Source of the DNA: Allobogoriella deserti
GTDB lineage: Bacteria > Actinomycetota > Actinomycetes > Actinomycetales > Actinomycetaceae
Assembly (NCBI RefSeq): GCF_042680605.1
Contig: NZ_JBHUEE010000002.1
Location: forward strand, 310,001-374,000
DNA length: 64,000 nucleotides
Direction of reading: 5' to 3'
Positions 40,871 through 49,758 of the stretch are shown here, in pieces. How positions within the stretch are numbered: the stretch's first letter is position 1; every line of letters starts with the position of its first letter. Made by a program: the position numbers and the translations under genes. Below the pieces are notes generated by a model. That model saw only the letters and a list, made by a program, of their open reading frames with translations. It was not told the origin of the DNA and made no database searches.

Positions 40871-41077
40871 TTACCACGCCCTACTGATGGCGAACGGGGG
40901 GATCTGAGGGTGTACCTGCAGATCCACCCGCCTGGCTCCACAAGCGACGCACCGTACGTACACGATCACACCCTCCGATGTGAGGTGGCGTGACTCGGGC
41001 CGCCAGGCGTGTTCGTGAGGCGGCGTCACTCTGGCGACAGGGACCGGCTCCTGCGGCATTCGCGTCATGACGGCCAC
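40871..41077 (-). CDS. Small protein with Cys-x2-Cys, function unknown
   Basis: A 68-residue protein, PHEHAWRPESRHLTSEGVIVYVRCVACGARRVDLQ, of a small conserved actinobacterial type with a single Cys-x2-Cys. Half a zinc site could be completed by the His residues or by dimerisation. Only 17 bp separate it from the divergent CGNR gene, so both are probably leaderless. Start could be ATG at 41077 or a later Met. No function is known. Confidence 0.65.
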   Translation of the reverse strand: MAVMTRMPQEPVPVARVTPPHEHAWRPESRHLTSEGVIVYVRCVACGARRVDLQVHPQIPPFAISRAW

Positions 41078-41094
41078 GGTGCTGTAATGCCCTT

Positions 41095-41643
41095 ATGCAT
41101 CTCAACCCTTACGGCGAGTATGCCGTGCTGCTCGCCGGTTCCCTGGCGAATTGCTGGCCCGACAGCCGGGACGAGATCGTGAGTCGCACAAGGGATTTCG
41201 GCATGACGATGGAGTTCCCCGTTCCCGGGCCGCCGGACGACCACGAGAACACCCGCCGGGTCATCGACGAGTGGTTGACTGTCGTCGACGCCCGCGACCC
41301 GCACCGTCGCGCAGACCTCCTCAACCGACAGATGGCCGCAGCTACCGCCTACCCTCGGCTGACTGACCACGACGGCGAGGGCTGGCACCTGCACTACCGC
41401 GACGATCACATGTCGCTGCCCAAGGTACTTGCCGCCGTCATCAGCGTCGGTACTGCCCTTCACCTCACCACCCGGGGCATGCACCGGCTCAGACGATGTG
41501 CGGCGGGGGAAACGCCAAGCGACGGATGCACGGCCGTCGTCGTCGACATCACGCGGAACGGAACCCGACGGTACTGTTCCGTCCGGTGCGCGAACCGGGC
41601 GGCAGTCCGCCGTCACCGGTCAAGACCGCGGTCCACCGGGTGA
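41095..41643 (+). CDS. CGNR zinc-finger protein
   Basis: A 182-residue protein of the ABATE/CGNR group. The N-terminal helical half is followed by the zinc finger RRCAAGETPSDGCTAVVVDITRNGTRRYCSVRCANRAAVRRHRSR, the Cys-x-n-Cys...Cys-x3-Cys (C...C...YCSVRCANR) CGNR arrangement. Family members are predicted transcription regulators. It is divergent from the small Cys-x2-Cys protein. ATG at 41095 is 17 bp from it. Confidence 0.85.
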   Translation: MHLNPYGEYAVLLAGSLANCWPDSRDEIVSRTRDFGMTMEFPVPGPPDDHENTRRVIDEWLTVVDARDPHRRADLLNRQMAAATAYPRLTDHDGEGWHLHYRDDHMSLPKVLAAVISVGTALHLTTRGMHRLRRCAAGETPSDGCTAVVVDITRNGTRRYCSVRCANRAAVRRHRSRPRSTG

Positions 41644-41724
41644 GGCTCGCGCTGGGAACGCTGGGATCAAACCACTTCGGAACGAGGCCAGTCCCGGGTG
41701 TCGCCCCGTAATCCCCCCGAGCGG

Positions 41725-41937
41725 TCAATGACTAGTGCTTCCCCAGTGGGGTGGGATGTCCCGGCGGAGGCGTTCGTCGTTCTCCGAGCGCGGCACGCCC
41801 CGGTCGGGCTCGGCACCGGCGTCGTGCCGCCCGGAGTTCTCCGGCTCGTGCAACGCCTGTGTCGGATCGCTGATCTCGCCGGCCTCGAGGCGGCGCCGGT
41901 CGACGTCGGAGAGGCGCACCACACGCCGGTGAGCCAT
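41725..41937 (-). CDS. Small conserved protein, function unknown
   Basis: A 70-residue hydrophilic protein (VVRLSDVDRRRLEAGEISDPTQALHEPENSGRHDAGAEPD ... NDERLRRDIPPHWG). The ending resembles a short protein often paired with the helicase-like gene in actinobacteria. It follows that gene by 14 bp on the same strand and is probably co-transcribed and co-translated. The coding frame agrees with local third-position GC. Function unknown. Confidence 0.65.
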   Translation of the reverse strand: MAHRRVVRLSDVDRRRLEAGEISDPTQALHEPENSGRHDAGAEPDRGVPRSENDERLRRDIPPHWGSTSH

Positions 41938-41951
41938 CGCCGGAGCCAGCC

Positions 41952-44900
41952 TCAGCCCCGCCGTCGGACGACGTGCCCGAGAACCGCGTCGATTTGCGCT
42001 CCACGCCGGGTGAGGGCGAGCTCGCCGCGCAGTTCCTCGATGAGCTCACCGTCGTCCCGGCCGGCACCGTCGGACTCGATCCAGGCCACGAGCTCGTCGA
42101 GCTGGTCGTCACTGTAGGCCGCCAGCGGCAGCCCGGGCACCACCTGGGGTCGGGGGCCGCGTGGGCGCAGCTTCGGCGCGTTCTCTGCCGGCGGCTCGTC
42201 AGTGCCGGGCGCCGCGTTGCTGTCCGGGTCCCCGTCGACCTGCCCGGCGGGGGCGTCGTCGTAGGTGTGGGGCAAGGCTGTCATGTCTTCGGCCGCCGGC
42301 CGCGCGGCTGCCGCCGCGGCCTGACGCTCCTGCACGATCGAGAGCACCTCGTCGTAGATCGCCCGAGCCTCGGCCTGCGGGTCCATGAAGACCGCCGCCG
42401 AGAAGGCCATGTGCACACGCCAGCCGCGAGCGGCGAGCCGTTCGACCCAGTGTCGGTCGCGTCGACGCAGGGAGGCCTCCGCGACATATTCGTCGTCGTC
42501 GGTCAGCACGGCCACGACCAGCTCGCCCGGCAGGTCCGGGTGCCCGATCGCCAGCGGGATGCGCACCCCGCCGTCGACTCCGTAGCGCGGCACGACGGTC
42601 AAGCCAAGCCGCCAGAGGCGTTCGGCGAGGTCGACGAGGAGCTGGTCCGGCCGCTCCACCTCCCCCGAGTCCGCCTGCTGGGCGGGCAGTTCGCCGGTGG
42701 CCGACTGTTCGATGAGGTCGGCCAGTAGCTGGGGTCCCGGCTGCTTCAAGCGGGACCGGTCCAGGTCACCCGGCCCGATGCAGCTGACGAGGACGAGTTG
42801 GTGGCGCACGGCGTCGAGGGTGTCCACCAGGCACGCGAGTCCGTCGGGCTGGGAGATGACGCCGAACCGGTGCAGGACCCGCCCGTGCGGGGTCTTGCCG
42901 AAGCCGACCGAGAGAATGACGACGTCGCGCCGGAGCCCGCTGGCGGCGTCAACCTCGAGGACCGTGAACGGCTCCTCCCGGTCCGGCCGGAAGAACTCGG
43001 CCACGGCCGGGCTGTTCGCGACGGCGGCACCGACCGCGTCGCGGACCCGCTCGGCGTGCCGGTCGTTGAGCGCGACCACCGCGAGCGAGTCCTCGGGCGT
43101 CGTCAGGGCGTGCTCGATGACGAGATCGACGACGTGGTCCACCTCGGGCTGGACCGACTCGACCGCCTCGCGTCCGGGGCCTGGCATGCCGAACCCGTCC
43201 ACGACGTCCAGCCGCATCCGGGAGGCGGACGGCGGTGCCGGCACGGACCGGATGACGCCGTCGTAACCGTGGCGCGCGAGGAAGGCGGAAATGCCCTCGT
43301 CGCGCTGGGCACGTTCCGTCGGCAGCGTCACGGACGGCAGCACAGGGGCAAGCGCCCCGACCAGTCCGTCGCCGCCCCGGCGGGAGTCGCCGACGAGGAC
43401 AACCTGGCGGGCGCGGGCGAGCAAGGAGACGGCCTGCTCGACGGGCAGGTGCTGAACGCCGTCGAGCACCAGCAGATCGATCGTGCTGCCCTCGGGCACG
43501 ATCTGCGGCACCATCATCGGCGCGATCAGCCAGACCGGGCGGGCCACCGCCGTCGGGCCCGGGTAGCGGCGCAGGAGGTCACGAAGGTCGACGCCGTGGG
43601 GCTCCCCCAGCGCGTGGTAGAGCCGGGCGGAGACTTCCCGTTGCGCGCGCACCGAGGTCCGGATTCCCTCGGCGACGGCGCGGCGGACCGGTCCGGCGAG
43701 CGAATCGACCTGCGCCGCGTCCAGTTCACGGAACCGTTGCGCCAGCGCCTGCAGGGCGGGGCCGTCGTGGCCGGCGAGCGCCGGTGCGGTGCGCAGCATG
43801 CGTTCGAGTACCGAGGACCACCAGGCCAGGTCCAGCTCCGCACCGACGAGGGCGGTGGGAACGCGCCGCTCGGCGAGGTCGTCGACGAGCTCACCGAGCC
43901 CGCGGTCGCGGAGTTCGCCGAGCACCTGGGTCCGCTCGGGCAACAACCGCAGGGACGGCGCGTCGAGGCCGAGCTCCTTCATCCGCTCGCGCAGCTCGGC
44001 CAGGGGCATCGTCGTGAGGTCGGCGAGCCCCGCGCCCGTCCCGATGACGGGCTGCAGCGCCTCGACATCGGCGCGCACCTCTGCCTCGGTCTGCTTGATC
44101 TCGGCCAGTCCGTCGGGCAGCCGCGGCCAACCGCCGGCGGGGTTGTGCCGTCGCCAGATCTCCCGCTGCTCCTGGACGCGCACCAGCTCGGCGTGCAGGT
44201 CGGAGACCGGCCGGCCGGGACGAAGCATGTCCTTGGCCTGCTTGCGCAGCCGGCGGCGGACGCTGCCCTTCATGGCCACGCCGTTCTCCCGGCGCCACGC
44301 GCGCGAGGCGGTCGCGACGGCCATGTCGGCCGCGGAGCGCTCGAAGATCTGCGGTTGGAAGACGTCCAGTGCTTCGGCGACGCCGTCCAACATCCGCAGC
44401 TGCTCGGACCACTCCTCAAGGGTGGTGGCCCGCTCCAGGCCGGTCTGGGCGGTCACCCGGCCGACCTGGTCGATGAGGGCCGGCAGCGTCAGCTCGCCGA
44501 GCCGTTGGGTGCGCTCGAGCGCGGCCGACGCACTCGTCGCGTCGGTCAGGCGCGCCCCGTACCACGGGGTGTCGTGCGGACGGAGGGTGAACGCACCGAG
44601 GGCGGAGGCACGTACGAGCAGGTCCCGCGCCTCCTCGAGCTCGGCGCCGGTGAGCCGGCGCAGAGCCTGCTCACCGAGCCGGACGCGGGTACGCGGCCCG
44701 GGGCGCTCCGCGGTGAGACGGGCGAGCTCCTGCAGCGCGTCGTACGCGGAGACGCCCCAGGGCTCGTGAGCGGCGTGCAGCCCGTCGATGTAGTCGCCGA
44801 GCTCGCGGCGGGTGGCCGTCAGGTCCTCACGCACCCGGCGGATCGCCTCGTCGTCGACCTCGACGCGGACCGGGTCCAGGCCCGCACGCAGGCGTTGCGG

Positions 44901-46520
44901 AGCGGTCTCGCGCCACCGGTCGTCGGTCGCCAGGTCGAGCAGCAGCTCCTCAAGACCGAGGTCGCGCAGCCGCGTCAGCAGCGCCTTACCGGTGCGGCGC
45001 GACCCGGGCACGTAGACGGTGGTACGGCCGGAGGCGGCGGCGTCGGCGACGACGGCAGCCAGGGTGCCGACGACGTCGGCACCGGGCGGGGCGTCGAAGA
45101 ACACGGGGCGTCCGGTGGCGACGGCGTCGACGGCGTGCGCCTGGTCGACGTCGAGGTCTCCGACGCCGCGTTCGTCCTCCGGGGCGCGGTCGCTCGGCAC
45201 GTGCGGCGGCAGCGGTACGTCGAGCGCCGCGCGCGCGTCCTCGTCCCCGGCCAGGGCCGCGACCACGTCGGAGCCAGGGAGATGGTCCGCCATCGCGTCG
45301 AGGTCGTCGACCAGGACCTGCCCGGGGTGGACGAAGGGCCCGACGACCAGGCGTTCGGTGAGTTCGAACCCGGGCAGGTGCGCCGCACCGAGGGCGGCGA
45401 GCTCGTGCAACGCCGCGCGTGGGGAAAATCCGTGCTCGGTATAGGCGGAGCGGGCGACGGCCCCGAGGTCCTGCTCGATCCCGGCGGCGCGCAGCGCGCG
45501 GACCAGCACCGGGTTGACCTCGATGGCGGACTCGAGATGGAGCGACTCGTCGGTGTCCGCGCCGACGCCCGCGGTCAGCCGGACCGGTCGCAGCAGCACC
45601 GGGGCGTGGACGGTGCGGACCGGGGCGCGCAACTGGTCCGCCGGAGCGGTTGCGACGTCCACCGGGTCGGTGTCCGGGGTGATGTCCGGCGCGGCCTCGG
45701 GCGCGGCCTCCGGCTCCGCGCCGGGCTCTGCGCGGTCGGATGCCTCCGGCGCGTCCCCGGCGGTCCGAGGTGCCTGCGGGCCGGACTCCGGCGACGCCGC
45801 GGACTCTGGCGACGGCGCCGGTGGCGGCAGCGGCTGGGAGCCGTCATCGGGGGCGTCAGCAGTGGGAGCGGCGGCCGATCCGGCGTCGGTGCTGCCCTCG
45901 TCTTCGTCGTCGGACTCGCCCTGGTCCGGCACGACCGGGCCGGCGGAGGACGCGGCATGGTCGGCGTGGGCGTGGCGCGGGTCCGAGGAGACCTCGAGGA
46001 CCACCTCTCGGGTGTCGCTCGTGTCCGGAGCAGCAGGATCCGGGAGTTCGGTCCAGGTGGCGACGCCGATCGCCAGGTAGGTCGGCGCGAGGCCGTAGCG
46101 CTGGGCGAGCTCGTCGGCGCGGGCGCGCACCGTGCGGGCGTTGCGGCGCGCGGCGTGCTGTGCGGCGCCCTCCCGGACGAGGTTGCTCAGCCTCGTGGGC
46201 CGCCCGGCGTAGAGCTGGGCAAGACCCGAGGGGTGGGCGGCAGTGAGGTCGATGACGGCGTCACCGAGCAGCGTGAGATCGGCCAACGTGCTGGCCCCGC
46301 CGAGCTCGACGAGCTTCTCCCGCCAGCCGGCCGCCGCCGCACGGACGACGTCGGCGCGCTGCTGCGGGACAGCACGAGGGGCGGAACGGGCCGGCGTGAC
46401 CGCACCGAAGGCGGCACCGTCGGTCGCCGGCGCGGTCTCGGGCGAGCGCCGGCCGGACTTGACCGGGGCGGCGGCGTGGCGGCGGGCCGTCCCACTGCGG
46501 CGGAAGAACGCAGGCGTCAT
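41952..46520 (-). CDS. Very large SF1 helicase-like protein with apparently inactive motifs
   Basis: A 1522-residue protein with the plan of a DUF4011-type SF1 helicase fused to a Vsr/DUF559-like C-terminus. About residues 1-170 are an alpha-helical N-domain, followed by a 130-residue acidic Pro/Ser/Ala linker, then helicase halves from about residue 440. The expected Walker A is DAPPGADVVGT (no Lys, near residue 475), the Walker B is LLVLDGVQHLP (no Glu, near 1018), and motif VI is LVDTLDAVRHQL (arginines lost). The nuclease-like end has RIPLAIGHP and VAVLTDDDEY where D and ExD would be. It therefore looks like a pseudoenzyme that keeps its fold. Confidence 0.8.
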   Translation of the reverse strand: MTPAFFRRSGTARRHAAAPVKSGRRSPETAPATDGAAFGAVTPARSAPRAVPQQRADVVRAAAAGWREKLVELGGASTLADLTLLGDAVIDLTAAHPSGLAQLYAGRPTRLSNLVREGAAQHAARRNARTVRARADELAQRYGLAPTYLAIGVATWTELPDPAAPDTSDTREVVLEVSSDPRHAHADHAASSAGPVVPDQGESDDEDEGSTDAGSAAAPTADAPDDGSQPLPPPAPSPESAASPESGPQAPRTAGDAPEASDRAEPGAEPEAAPEAAPDITPDTDPVDVATAPADQLRAPVRTVHAPVLLRPVRLTAGVGADTDESLHLESAIEVNPVLVRALRAAGIEQDLGAVARSAYTEHGFSPRAALHELAALGAAHLPGFELTERLVVGPFVHPGQVLVDDLDAMADHLPGSDVVAALAGDEDARAALDVPLPPHVPSDRAPEDERGVGDLDVDQAHAVDAVATGRPVFFDAPPGADVVGTLAAVVADAAASGRTTVYVPGSRRTGKALLTRLRDLGLEELLLDLATDDRWRETAPQRLRAGLDPVRVEVDDEAIRRVREDLTATRRELGDYIDGLHAAHEPWGVSAYDALQELARLTAERPGPRTRVRLGEQALRRLTGAELEEARDLLVRASALGAFTLRPHDTPWYGARLTDATSASAALERTQRLGELTLPALIDQVGRVTAQTGLERATTLEEWSEQLRMLDGVAEALDVFQPQIFERSAADMAVATASRAWRRENGVAMKGSVRRRLRKQAKDMLRPGRPVSDLHAELVRVQEQREIWRRHNPAGGWPRLPDGLAEIKQTEAEVRADVEALQPVIGTGAGLADLTTMPLAELRERMKELGLDAPSLRLLPERTQVLGELRDRGLGELVDDLAERRVPTALVGAELDLAWWSSVLERMLRTAPALAGHDGPALQALAQRFRELDAAQVDSLAGPVRRAVAEGIRTSVRAQREVSARLYHALGEPHGVDLRDLLRRYPGPTAVARPVWLIAPMMVPQIVPEGSTIDLLVLDGVQHLPVEQAVSLLARARQVVLVGDSRRGGDGLVGALAPVLPSVTLPTERAQRDEGISAFLARHGYDGVIRSVPAPPSASRMRLDVVDGFGMPGPGREAVESVQPEVDHVVDLVIEHALTTPEDSLAVVALNDRHAERVRDAVGAAVANSPAVAEFFRPDREEPFTVLEVDAASGLRRDVVILSVGFGKTPHGRVLHRFGVISQPDGLACLVDTLDAVRHQLVLVSCIGPGDLDRSRLKQPGPQLLADLIEQSATGELPAQQADSGEVERPDQLLVDLAERLWRLGLTVVPRYGVDGGVRIPLAIGHPDLPGELVVAVLTDDDEYVAEASLRRRDRHWVERLAARGWRVHMAFSAAVFMDPQAEARAIYDEVLSIVQERQAAAAAARPAAEDMTALPHTYDDAPAGQVDGDPDSNAAPGTDEPPAENAPKLRPRGPRPQVVPGLPLAAYSDDQLDELVAWIESDGAGRDDGELIEELRGELALTRRGAQIDAVLGHVVRRRG

Positions 46521-46991
46521 TCCTCCACGGTAGGTAGCGGGAGCCTCTCAGGCGTGGAGCCGCGCCGCAGACTCGCCGAAAACTGCCTCGTTCCGGGGTG
46601 GGTCACCGGCGTGCCGGGCCGATTCTCGCGCGCACCGGCCTGACGTGGACGATGGAGCGCGACGCGCAGGGGGGCAGGCGTCGCGCTCCATCTGGCACAC
46701 AGCATGGACCCTGACGCCGTTCCGACGCAAACGCATCTTTGCGGCGTCGCCCCGGCGGGGTGAACCTCCGTGGTGGAGGAAGACTACGGCCCCGGGCCCC
46801 CACACCCCTTGCGGGATGTCCCTCCGGAAGCCCGGGACACCAGGACGGTATCCGCCTGTGAGTCCAGGATGCCCCCAAAAGTGCCCGTTGAGCGTGGCCG
46901 GAAGCGGCCATGGCAGGTTCCTGCCACGCTCCGGACGGGTACCTGACGCCCATTCGGTGTGCCAGGCGAACAGCTGTGCGCATCCAGGTCG
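46521..46991. other. 471-bp region without a gene; perfect hairpin inside
   Basis: Both neighbours are on the minus strand. The stretch holds the promoter of the helicase-like gene near 46521 and the 3' tail of the aldo/keto reductase transcript. Apart from the hairpin at 46651-46692 and short inverted repeats such as TGGCAGG/CCTGCCA near 46912-46926, I see no protein-like frame and no recognisable RNA gene. Confidence 0.6.
46651..46692 (-). terminator. Perfect 15-bp hairpin with C-rich loop
   Basis: GATGGAGCGCGACGC (46651-46665) is followed by a 12-nt loop and its exact reverse complement (46678-46692). On the minus strand the loop reads CTGCCCCCCTGC, with six Cs. It lies about 300 bp downstream of the aldo/keto reductase stop and 130 bp upstream of the helicase-like start, so it may end the reductase transcript or be part of a structured RNA. 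It has no T-run. Confidence 0.55.
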
Positions 46992-47948
46992 TCAGGGCAG
47001 CCGATCCTGCTCCGGCAGCAACGCGTCGAGCTCGGCCCACAGCTCGTCCGGCACCGGGGCGCGTAGCCACGCGACCGAGTCGCGCACCGTGGCCTCGGAA
47101 CCGGCGCCGAGGACCACCGCGTCCACGGCAGGGTGCCGAACGGGGAACTGCAGGGCCGCGGCGCGTAGCGGGAGATCGTGTGCCGCGCACGCCCCGTCCA
47201 TGTGCCGGGCCGCCGCGAGCAGCCAGTCGGGCGCGGGCGCGTAGTTGAAGCGGGCTCCGGGGGCAGGGTCGACGAGGATGCCCGAGTTCAACACCGCGGC
47301 GGCCAGCACGCGGATGTCCCTGTCGTGGCACAGGTCGAGCAACCCCTCCTCGGCGCGCCGGTCCAGCAGCGAGTACCGGCCGGCGATCATCACGGTGTCG
47401 ACGTCGGTCTCCGAGACGAACCGGCGGGCCGTCCCGGTGACGTTCGTACCGACGCCGTACCCGTTGAGGACTCCCTCCGCCCGTAGGCGCGACAGTGCCG
47501 GTGCGGCCTCGTCGAGCGCCTGGTCCATAAAGTCCTCGGGGTCGTGGACGAGCGCGAGGTCCACGCGATCCAGGCCCAGGCGTTCCAGAGACTCCTCGAG
47601 CGAGCGGAGCACGCCGTCGGCGGTGTAGTCCCGGCGCCGCGAGCGCCGGGGCGTGCCGTAGAACTCGTCGGTGCCGTCGACGGCGGCCGGATCGTCCACG
47701 AGCAACCGGCCGACCTTGGTCGAGATCGTGAAGCTGTCCCGGGGCTTGGTCCGCAGGAACCGGCCGAGCCGTTCCTCGGAGAGTCCCACGCCGTAATGGG
47801 GGGCGGTGTCGAACCGACGAACCCCGAGCTCCCACGCAGCCTCGAGAGCGGCCTGGGCCTCCTCCTCCGCGACCGGCCGGTACAGGCCCGCAAGAGCGGC
47901 GCAGCCGAGTACGCACCGCGGCGTGACCGGCGTCGTCGCTGGCTCCAT
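46992..47948 (-). CDS. Aldo/keto reductase (L-fucose / D-threo-aldose dehydrogenase-like)
   Basis: A 318-residue aldo/keto reductase with RRFDTAPHYGVGLSEERLGRFL (Asp, Tyr), the catalytic Lys in TISTKVGRLLVDD and His in VDLALVHDPEDF. The GTP rich FYGTPRRSRRRDYTADGVLRSLEESLERLGLDRVDL layout is the D-threo-aldose 1-dehydrogenase/L-fucose dehydrogenase type, which oxidises L-fucose or D-arabinose to the lactone. It is 88 bp after a lactonase-like amidohydrolase on the same strand, a pair that would perform the first two steps of oxidative fucose or galactose breakdown. Confidence 0.9.
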   Translation of the reverse strand: MEPATTPVTPRCVLGCAALAGLYRPVAEEEAQAALEAAWELGVRRFDTAPHYGVGLSEERLGRFLRTKPRDSFTISTKVGRLLVDDPAAVDGTDEFYGTPRRSRRRDYTADGVLRSLEESLERLGLDRVDLALVHDPEDFMDQALDEAAPALSRLRAEGVLNGYGVGTNVTGTARRFVSETDVDTVMIAGRYSLLDRRAEEGLLDLCHDRDIRVLAAAVLNSGILVDPAPGARFNYAPAPDWLLAAARHMDGACAAHDLPLRAAALQFPVRHPAVDAVVLGAGSEATVRDSVAWLRAPVPDELWAELDALLPEQDRLP

Positions 47949-48036
47949 CGAGTCCGTCCTTCGTCTCCGGTGGCGGTCGAGCCACCCCGCGGACGGGGCG
48001 GTCCGGCCTCGAGGTATAGCACGGGCGGTGGGGCGA

Positions 48037-48912
48037 TCAGGAATACGTCCGGGCTGCGGTCGCGCCGAGGATCGCGCGGCGCTCGTCCTCGGAGAGCATC
48101 GCGACGACGTCGAGCAGGCCGGCCATGACCGTCGGGTAGTCCCCGGCGAGGGTCGAGACCGGCCAGTCGCTGCCGATCATCAATCGGCTCGGTCCGAAGC
48201 ATTCGAGGGCGTGGTCGACGAAGGGCTGCCAGTGCGCCGGGCGCCACGGGGAGGGCGAGACGGTGCCGAGCCCGGAGATCTTCGCGCGCACGGTCTCGGC
48301 GCGCGAGACCTCGCGGAGCTGTGCGGCCCACTCTCGGGCGGGCTCGCTGTGCCACCCGGAGGCGATCGGAGGTTTACCGAGGTGGTCGAGCACGAGCGTC
48401 AGGTCCGGGTGACGCTCGGCCACGGTGGGGATCTGAGCCACGAGATCCGGGCGCTCGGCCACGGCGTCGAAGGTCAGTCCGCTCCGCTCGAGCACGCGCA
48501 TGCCGTCCGCGACGTCCGGGCGGAGCATCCATTCGGTGTCCGGCTCGTCGTGGATGAGGTGGCGTACGCCCACGAGCCGTGCGTCGGCGCGCCTGGTGAG
48601 TGCCTCCTCGCACGCCCCTGCGTCGGCCAGGGGCAGCCAGCCGACGACATCGGTTCGCACGGGCGCCTCATCATCCGCCGCGCGCAGCAGTTCGTCAGTC
48701 TCGGCGAGACTGTCGGAGGCCTGGACGAGGATAAGACGGTCGACGGCGAAGTCGGGCAGGTGCGGGGCGATCTCCGTCAACGTGTGTGTGCGGTGCAGCG
48801 GCCCGGAGGTGATCCAGGGGTAATGCACACCGAACGGGCCACCGGTGAGGTCCCACACATGGACGTGTGTGTCGGTGACCGGGATCCGGTCTCGTCCTGG
48901 TCCTGGCGGCAT
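48037..48912 (-). CDS. Amidohydrolase, L-fucono-1,5-lactonase-like
   Basis: A 291-residue amidohydrolase_2 family protein. Metal ligands are visible as DTHVHVWD at the N-terminus, LVLDHLGKPP (Asp/His) and GSDWPVS (Asp) near the end. In oxidative sugar pathways these hydrolyse aldono-lactones made by an aldose dehydrogenase. GGGAGGGG precedes the ATG at 48912; the conserved block starts at the VTDTHVHVW. It sits directly upstream of the L-fucose-type dehydrogenase gene, and tRNA-Arg is 41 bp further up. Confidence 0.9.
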   Translation of the reverse strand: MPPGPGRDRIPVTDTHVHVWDLTGGPFGVHYPWITSGPLHRTHTLTEIAPHLPDFAVDRLILVQASDSLAETDELLRAADDEAPVRTDVVGWLPLADAGACEEALTRRADARLVGVRHLIHDEPDTEWMLRPDVADGMRVLERSGLTFDAVAERPDLVAQIPTVAERHPDLTLVLDHLGKPPIASGWHSEPAREWAAQLREVSRAETVRAKISGLGTVSPSPWRPAHWQPFVDHALECFGPSRLMIGSDWPVSTLAGDYPTVMAGLLDVVAMLSEDERRAILGATAARTYS

Positions 48913-48953
48913 GGACCCCTCCCGCCCTCATCGGCAGCTGAACGGTGTCAGGG

Positions 48954-49026
48954 TGCCCCCGGCAGGATTCGAACCTGCGACACCCGCTTTAGGAGAGCGG
49001 TGCTCTATCCCCTGAGCTACGAGGGC
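48954..49026 (-). tRNA. tRNA-Arg (anticodon CCT)
   Basis: A 73-nt tRNA on the minus strand. Acceptor GCCCTCG pairs with CGGGGGC (one G-T), discriminator A, anticodon loop CTCCTAA with CCT at positions 34-36, and a GCAGG-TTCGAAT-CCTGC T-arm. CCA is not encoded. It reads AGG, a rare codon in a high-GC genome. tRNA-Arg(CCT) genes are common integration targets, but no attachment repeat or integrase is visible nearby. Confidence 0.96.
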
Positions 49027-49150
49027 CGGCAACCGGGGACCAGGGTACCTGGCGGCGGCCGTGCACGACGCGCCGCCTCCGGATGCCCTCCCCCGCCGAG
49101 GTCCTTAGCGTGGGACACGTTCCACCCCACGTACCGGAAAGGAGTTCGGC

Positions 49151-49714
49151 ATGGCTGACCTGAACGGCAAGAAGGTGGCCTTCCTCGCCACGAACGGTTT
49201 CGAGGACAGCGAGCTGACCAGCCCCTGGGAGGCGGTCACCGACGCCGGCGCGCAGGCCGTCCTCATCTCCCCCGAATCGGGGACGATCACCGGCAAGAAC
49301 GGTCACGAGGCGAGCGTCGACCTCGGCACCGCCCAGGCCGACGCCGGTGACTTCGACGCCATGGTGCTGCCCGGCGGCGTGGCGAACGGCGACCACATGC
49401 GGCTGGACTCGGCTGCGGTCTCGTTCGTCCGCGACATCTTCGCTCAGCACAAGCCGGTCGGCGTCATCTGCCACGGCGGCTGGATCCTCACCGACGCCGA
49501 CGTGGTGCGCGGCCGCACGCTGACCTCGTACCCGAGCCTGCAGACCGACCTGCGCAACGCCGGTGCCACCTGGGTCGACGAGGAGGTCGTCGTCGACGCC
49601 GGGTTGGTCTCCAGCCGCGTGCCCGACGACCTGCCGGCGTTCAACGACAAGCTCGTCGAGGAGATCGGCGAGGGTGAGCACAGCGGGCAGACCGCCTCGC
49701 CGGCAGCCGGCTGA
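49151..49714 (+). CDS. DJ-1/PfpI family protein (type 1 glutamine amidotransferase-like)
   Basis: A 187-residue DJ-1/PfpI protein. The opening KKVAFLATNGFEDSELTSPWEAVTDAG gives the conserved Glu, and the nucleophile elbow is VGVICHGGWIL with Cys near residue 103 followed by His. Family members are proteases, deglycases or stress chaperones; which one is not decidable. GGAAAGGAG lies in front of the ATG. It is monocistronic and ends in a strong terminator. Confidence 0.93.
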   Translation: MADLNGKKVAFLATNGFEDSELTSPWEAVTDAGAQAVLISPESGTITGKNGHEASVDLGTAQADAGDFDAMVLPGGVANGDHMRLDSAAVSFVRDIFAQHKPVGVICHGGWILTDADVVRGRTLTSYPSLQTDLRNAGATWVDEEVVVDAGLVSSRVPDDLPAFNDKLVEEIGEGEHSGQTASPAAG

Positions 49715-49758
49715 CACAGCGGACCTGCCGACCGCAGACCCGACCCGACTCGACCGGA

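Noticed and set aside
41700..41730. Third copy of the 19-bp repeat (GAGCGGTCAATGACTAGTGC near 41719)
   Set aside because: Only a partial match, single unit, and no GACCGG end.
42798..46643. Long open frame (1281 codons) on the plus strand opposite the helicase-like gene
   Set aside because: It is an antisense shadow caused by high GC; composition is Arg/Gly/Glu-rich without domain motifs, while the minus-strand frame shows recognisable domains.
46651..46692. 6C RNA gene
   Set aside because: Only one C-rich-loop hairpin was found, with no second hairpin or T-run; kept as a hairpin only.
46603..47985. 460-codon minus-strand frame overlapping the aldo/keto reductase
   Set aside because: Out of frame with the reductase, Arg-rich, no motifs.
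48954..49026. tRNA-Arg(CCT) as an integration site of a mobile element
   Set aside because: No integrase, no repeated tRNA 3' end and no change of gene content on either side within the window.
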